Shown here piece after piece: positions 60,186 to 64,000 of a stretch of 64,000 nucleotides of DNA. The notes under the pieces are model-generated. The model was not told where the DNA came from. It saw nothing but the letters and a program-made list of their open reading frames with translations, and searched no databases. The stretch covers positions 5,515,943-5,579,942 of the forward strand of contig NZ_CP030118.1 in NCBI RefSeq assembly GCF_006968745.1, given 5' to 3'. Within the stretch, counting starts at the first letter, position 1. The number at the start of each line of letters is the position of its first letter. This DNA comes from Brasilonema sennae CENA114 (lineage in GTDB: Bacteria > Cyanobacteriota > Cyanobacteriia > Cyanobacteriales > Nostocaceae). The position numbers and the translations under genes are program-made.

Positions 60186-61118
60186 ATGAACCGTGGAATT
60201 TATATTATTGCTAATGATAAGGTGACTGACCATGCGATCGCACTACTCAACAGCATCCGTTTGCATGATAAAGAAACACCAATTGTCATGATTCCTTATG
60301 ATGATAATTATCACAATATTGCAGATACACTGGGTACATATTATGGAGTAGAAATATATGAAGATTTAGAGTTTATTGATAGATTGTCAATAAAATTACA
60401 TGAAGTTTTTGGAAACAAGTTTTTTGCTCGTCCTAATCAATTTCGCAAGCAAGCTTGTTGGTTTGGAGCTTTTGATGAGTTTTTGTACATAGATACAGAT
60501 ATAGTTGTCTTTGAAAAAATTATTGATAATCTGAATTATCTGAATAAATACAATTTTATTTGTTGTGATTATCAACACGCCGGTGGTATTACGAATGTCT
60601 TTACACCAAAAATTTTAGAAGAAAAAGTCTTTACTGAAGATGAAGTCAAAGATATTTTCAATGGTGGTTTTTGGGGTTCTAAGAAAAATCTTATCTCGGA
60701 ACAGGATTTGTATGAAACTTTCGCCGAGTGCGCCGCACATCCAGAATATTTCGATTTTTCCCAAAAAACTTCCGACCAACCTATTATCAATTATATGCTC
60801 TTGAAGCGAATTCCTTCTCGCTTTAACATTGTCCGCAGAGAGGGTAAAGCACCAGGAAATTGGGGAGGAAGTCACCATTTTCAAACTCAGGGAAATATAC
60901 TGATTGATCCTTTAGTGAATCAACCTCTACAATATCTCCACTGGGCTGGTATTCGGATTGAACCTGGTTGTCCTTATTGGGAGATTTGGGAATATTATCG
61001 CAATCTTAATCTTGCACTTCCACCCGCTGTTTTCCCAGAAAAACCAAAGAAAAGTCAGTGGGAGAAAACATTGGAGAATTTGAAGAATCAATTCAGAAAA
61101 ATAAAATCTAATTTGTAA
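60186..61118 (+). CDS. GT8-like glycosyltransferase, second paralogue
   Basis: A 310-residue putative transferase of the same family as its upstream neighbour. It contains IYIIANDKVTDHAIALLNSI, the DxD motif in LYIDTDIVVF, GGFWGSKKNLI, TSDQPIINYMLLK and YLHWAGIRIEPG. The C-terminus is basic (KNQFRKIKSNL), perhaps for membrane contact. It begins 10 nt after the preceding gene and is probably co-translated with it. It presumably adds the next sugar of the same glycan. Confidence 0.82.
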   Translation: MNRGIYIIANDKVTDHAIALLNSIRLHDKETPIVMIPYDDNYHNIADTLGTYYGVEIYEDLEFIDRLSIKLHEVFGNKFFARPNQFRKQACWFGAFDEFLYIDTDIVVFEKIIDNLNYLNKYNFICCDYQHAGGITNVFTPKILEEKVFTEDEVKDIFNGGFWGSKKNLISEQDLYETFAECAAHPEYFDFSQKTSDQPIINYMLLKRIPSRFNIVRREGKAPGNWGGSHHFQTQGNILIDPLVNQPLQYLHWAGIRIEPGCPYWEIWEYYRNLNLALPPAVFPEKPKKSQWEKTLENLKNQFRKIKSNL

Positions 61119-61149
61119 AAGTTAAGGAATCTACCTAACATATTGCTTT

Positions 61150-61310
61150 GACCAAGAAAGGGGTGTAAGGGTGTAAGGGTGTAGGCGAGCCACTGCCGCC
61201 AGTACTTGATGAGGGTCTCCCGACCTAGGTATCTGGTGAGACCAGCGCTGCAGGAGGGTTTCCCTCCGTAGGCGACTGGCGAACCCGAAGGGCGTGAAAA
61301 AGGTGTTTGT
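61150..61310. repeat. Dispersed repeat with G-rich tandem repeat
   Basis: GGGTGTAA units (61157-61182), then GAGGGTCTCCCGACCTAGGT, CAGCGCTGCAGGAGGGTTTC and CCTCCGTAGGCGACTGGCG with AACCCGAAGGGCG (61208-61295). Confidence 0.85.
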
Positions 61311-61363
61311 TTCATTCGTAGCGGGTGGTGCGCCGCCAGTGCGCCTGCTCTTAAGAGTTTGCC

Positions 61364-62065
61364 TCAATTGATCTGACATGAATCTTTGATAGTGTTAATT
61401 ATTTGTAAAGCAGTATCGAAATCGGGGATGGCATAGTACAAGCGGCGTTCACTCTGCAACTTTGAAAGAAGTGCAAAAGCTTCGTAGTCACAAGCGAAAA
61501 TTTTAAACTCGTACTGGATTTCTTGACTAGCTGCATTTACGAAAATTGGTTGCCAATGATATCCATTTTCGGTAAGCCAGTTAGTGTATCTGCTGGATAA
61601 TGGCAATTGTTCCAGTTTTCCCCATTTGATTAAAATTGCTGTTTCAATTTGTTCTTGATGTATTTTTACTCGGGCTAAATGAGTTTTCAAGGCAATAAAC
61701 TGACAAACAGCTTCGATATTAACTTCCTTTAAATCATTTGAAATTTTTTGAATGAACTTCGACTGAGCCTTAATGTTCTTCGACTGAGCAATAACTTCCT
61801 TTGACTGAGCAATAACTTCATCCGACTGAGCCTTAACTTCCTTCGACTGAGCCTTAACTTCCTTTGACTGAGCCTTAACTTCCTTCGACTGAGCCTTAAC
61901 TTCCTTCGACTGAGCCTTAATTTCCTTCGACTGAGCCTTAATTTCCTTCGACTGAGCCTTAATTTCCTTCGACTGAGCCTTAATTTCCTTCGACTGAGCA
62001 ATAATTTCCTTCGATTGAGCAATAATTTCATGAACAATACCTTTTTCTAAAGGCGCTATTTTCAT
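61364..62065 (-). CDS. Heptad-repeat coiled-coil protein of unknown function
   Basis: A 233-residue protein. Residues 13-103 consist of 13 tandem heptads with consensus E(I/V)KAQSK, in which Ile/Val and Ala occupy the a and d positions of a coiled coil, so a long parallel helix bundle of about 13 turns is expected. The remaining C-terminal domain (about 110-233, with IKWGKLEQLPLSSRYTNWLT and CDYEAFALLSKLQSERRLYY) is folded but not recognised. There is no signal peptide. The heptads suggest an oligomerisation or scaffold role. It has no clear operon partner. Confidence 0.75.
   Translation of the reverse strand: MKIAPLEKGIVHEIIAQSKEIIAQSKEIKAQSKEIKAQSKEIKAQSKEIKAQSKEVKAQSKEVKAQSKEVKAQSKEVKAQSDEVIAQSKEVIAQSKNIKAQSKFIQKISNDLKEVNIEAVCQFIALKTHLARVKIHQEQIETAILIKWGKLEQLPLSSRYTNWLTENGYHWQPIFVNAASQEIQYEFKIFACDYEAFALLSKLQSERRLYYAIPDFDTALQIINTIKDSCQIN
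61757..62029. repeat. 21-bp tandem repeat array
   Basis: Thirteen 21-bp units with core TTCCTTCGACTGAGCCTTAA on the plus strand, coding for the heptads of the minus-strand protein. Neighbouring units differ mostly at one or two bases, so the number of units may vary between strains. Confidence 0.95.
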
Positions 62066-62590
62066 AGTTCACTTCCGTATAGTCAAATATAGATAGGCTC
62101 ATATTTTGCACTTGCAAATCTGAATGTCAAATTCATGACTACGTTCAAGTGGAATTAACTGACGTAAGGGCAAAGTGTGCCGTCAATATACGTATAATTT
62201 TTAGGTAACAATAATTACTCTGTCACTCCGACAAAAAACGTCCTTATTTTAATATCAACTTAAACCAATTAATACCTTATTCTAAAAGCATTGGGATATT
62301 ATTTAGTCATAATAAAATACCACTATCTCCATCTCTATTTACTAGTATTAATTCATATAATTGATATTAAGTATACGAATCTTTAGTTAACCAAATACTG
62401 TATTTCAAATGTTTTCAGCAAAAGCTTTACAAAACATTACAAATTGTTCAATTTTATCATGTGTTTTAGCATACCCCTTGAATTCGCCAACAGTCTCCCA
62501 ACGGTCTGCTAATACCGTTTCACTTTAAAGTTAGAACATAGCGGGTAAGTGGGGGAGTTGGGGAAGTTGGGGGAGTAGGTGAGACAGCGC
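62066..62590. other. AT-rich intergenic region
   Basis: No gene, tRNA or array recognised between the heptad protein start and the repeat cluster. Confidence 0.5.
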
Positions 62591-62596
62591 TCTTGG

Positions 62597-63015
62597 TAGG
62601 GGAGCCAGTCCGTTGCGGTGAATCCAGTGCTTGATGAGGGTTTCCCGACAGAGGCATCTGGCGAACCTGAAGGGGGGTTCCCAAGGCACGTTTTCGGGGG
62701 AAGCTTCCCCCGAAAAGCTGCCGCCCCGTTGTAGGACAAGCGCGTTTTCAAGGGCAGCAAGGCGACTGCGTTCGCTGTTCGCCCAAGCCGCGTGCGCTCT
62801 GCGCTCAGGCGTGTCGTTCAGCGTTTGCGTAAGCGCAAGCGCACGAATCGAGCGTTCGCGCAGCGTCTCCGTAGGAGATACGCGTAAGCGTGTCCCTTTG
62901 GGACTTACAAAGCAGCGTCTCCGTAGGAGATACAAAGCAGCGTGTCCCCTTGGGACTCAGCGCGCCCTTCGGCGCTAGCTGTGCCGAAGGCTCAGACATA
63001 CCCGAAGGGGGGAGT
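62597..63015. repeat. Largest dispersed repeat cluster of the window
   Basis: About 420 bp of GC-rich palindromic modules: GGAGCCAGTCCGTTGCGGTG, GAGGGTTTCCCGACAGAGGC, a hairpin TTTTCGGGGGAAGCTTCCCC, CGTTGTAGGACAAGCG, GCGTCTCCGTAGGAGATACG twice, GTGTCCCTTTGGGACTTAC and GCGCCCTTCGGCGC. Reading frames within it are artefacts of low stop-codon density. Several repeat families seen singly elsewhere lie side by side here. Confidence 0.85.
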
Positions 63016-63541
63016 CAAATGTATCAGGATTTTTGTGAAAGGGTATAACAATCTTATTTATGTATGCAGTTTTCCTGGCATTCTACGGTAAGCCACTCAA
63101 AGAAAATTTACCATTTACCTACTTTTTTGGATTGTTTGAAGAATTTAAGTGATATTTCGGAACAAAATACATAAATACTGACTCTTATAGCTATAATATT
63201 TTTTGATAACCAATAGTCAAATTATTTTACTTTGCTGCTATTTGAAAAAGTTAGCAAATATAAATATTCAGGGTGAATTTACATATAAATATTCTAGGAA
63301 AGTCTGTTTTCAACAAATGTATGAAAACATTCTTTGCTGCGGAGTTAAGTGAGCACATGTATTTGTAAAAAAAATTAGGAATAAATCATTACTCAACTAC
63401 ACACTAAGCTATGTTTGTATACACTATCAGGATCTTATGTTATATAAGTGACTAAAGTTATACTGAGAAAAAAGTTGGAAAATGAGGTTTAATATTTTTG
63501 CCTACAGTAGAAGTTAGTACCTCAAGAGGGGAGATTTTCGC
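63016..63541. other. AT-rich region upstream of response regulator
   Basis: No gene seen. The response regulator ribosome binding site GAGGGGAG lies at about 63525-63533. Confidence 0.5.
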
Positions 63542-64000
63542 ATGAAAATTCTTGTTGTAGAAGATGATGACCTTAATGCTTTATTACTTCAAAAAGCACT
63601 CAAAGCATATAACTTCCAAATTGAAACTGCAAATGATGGTCAATATGGTCTTGAGTTGGCAAAGATCTTTGAGTTTGACCTACTTCTGGTAGATGTGATG
63701 CTTCCTAAGATGGATGGCATTAGCCTTTGTCGTCAACTCCGTCAGGAGGGTTACCAAGTGCCTATTCTGATGCTGAGTGCAGTAAATAGTACCAGCCTTC
63801 GCGTTACAGCTATAGAGGTGGGTGCAGATGATTTTCTAGTCAAGCCTGTTGAAATATCAGAGTTAGTAGCTCGGATTCGAGCGTTACTGCGGCGAGGAAG
63901 GATAGTTACGCCTACTGTACTCAGTTGGGAAAACTTACAACTTGACACCAACATTCGAGAAGTGACCTACAACGGCAAGACTGTACACCTCAGCCGCAAA
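63542..64000 (+). CDS. OmpR/PhoB-family response regulator, truncated by the window edge
   Basis: 153 residues are visible. The receiver domain is complete: ILVVEDDDLNALLL, phospho-acceptor Asp in LLLVDVMLPKMDG, LMLSAVNST and Lys in DDFLVKPVE. A linker and the start of a winged-helix domain follow (WENLQLDTNIREVTYNGKTV), which is characteristic of OmpR/PhoB regulators. A GAGGGGAG ribosome binding site precedes the ATG. Its histidine kinase is not in this window, and the C-terminus lies beyond it. Confidence 0.92.
   Translation, partial: MKILVVEDDDLNALLLQKALKAYNFQIETANDGQYGLELAKIFEFDLLLVDVMLPKMDGISLCRQLRQEGYQVPILMLSAVNSTSLRVTAIEVGADDFLVKPVEISELVARIRALLRRGRIVTPTVLSWENLQLDTNIREVTYNGKTVHLSRK

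Noticed and set aside
61757..62029. 21-bp direct repeats as a possible CRISPR array
   Set aside because: There are no unique spacers; the units are contiguous and encode heptads in an open frame.
62531..62978. Open frames of 115-134 codons in the repeat cluster
   Set aside because: They consist wholly of palindromic repeat modules, occur on both strands and lack start signals.
1..64000. tRNA, rRNA, riboswitch and complete insertion sequences
   Set aside because: Read for T-loop-like motifs, transposase motifs and known riboswitch cores by eye; none was convincing. A covariance-model search would be decisive.

Overview
The window looks like chromosome of a filamentous, probably heterocystous cyanobacterium (Nostocales). 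The evidence is frequent HIP1 octamers (GCGATCGC), heptanucleotide short tandem repeats of the TTATCAG, ACAGTGA and TTAAGCG types, a phytochrome with the Cph1-type chromophore cysteine, a PilB-PilT-PilC pilus cluster, cytochrome c6, MenD of the phylloquinone pathway and a VTE6/DUF92 protein. No rRNA, tRNA, CRISPR array or complete insertion sequence was found. No gene order was matched to a named genome, so the genus is open.

Layout. 0.3-1.2 kb: an MNT-type antitoxin with a destroyed HEPN partner, then an LRAT-like protein. 1.3-7 kb: type IV pilus motor and platform genes and the rRNA methyltransferase rsmE. 7-10.6 kb: an amphipathic repeat protein, two alpha/beta hydrolases and a VOC protein. 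10.6-16.6 kb: an accessory block of small catabolic or detoxification enzymes with TetR and AraC regulators, clear TetR-type operators and a triplicated leader derived from a metallo-beta-lactamase-fold gene. 16.8-23.7 kb: a type I-style exporter with a C39-like domain, its PPIase partner, a DUF92 protein and a secreted subtilase. 24-31 kb: menD, folB, a diguanylate cyclase, an acetyltransferase and an exported hydrolase. 31-33.5 kb: a nucleoside salvage group (ribokinase, cytosine deaminase, nucleoside hydrolase). 33.5-39.7 kb: two large signalling proteins sharing an AAA-like ATPase module, one fused to a Ser/Thr kinase and one to 15 nearly identical WD40 repeats. 40-42.3 kb: toxin-antitoxin genes and a Nudix hydrolase. 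42.5-47.4 kb: a phytochrome, an Rcp1-like response regulator and a hybrid histidine kinase in one direction. 48.4-57 kb: a TldD/PmbA pair, an aldo/keto reductase, cytochrome c6, a membrane hydrolase and a double CheB protein. 58-61 kb: three glycosyltransferases. 61.4-62.1 kb: a heptad-repeat protein. 63.5 kb to the end: an OmpR-type response regulator cut by the window edge.

The most striking overall feature is the density of short dispersed repeats. They fill most large intergenic regions, and several sit inside coding regions without breaking the frame (rsmE, the phytochrome twice, the exporter linker, gene ends). At 35.9 kb one repeat copy is interrupted by a second repeat of about 90 bp, with an uninterrupted copy 300 bp away. 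This is direct evidence that the second repeat inserts and it lets its ends be mapped. The other unusual feature is the 13.4-15.2 kb region, where leader and body fragments of one metallo-hydrolase gene recur in front of two unrelated genes.
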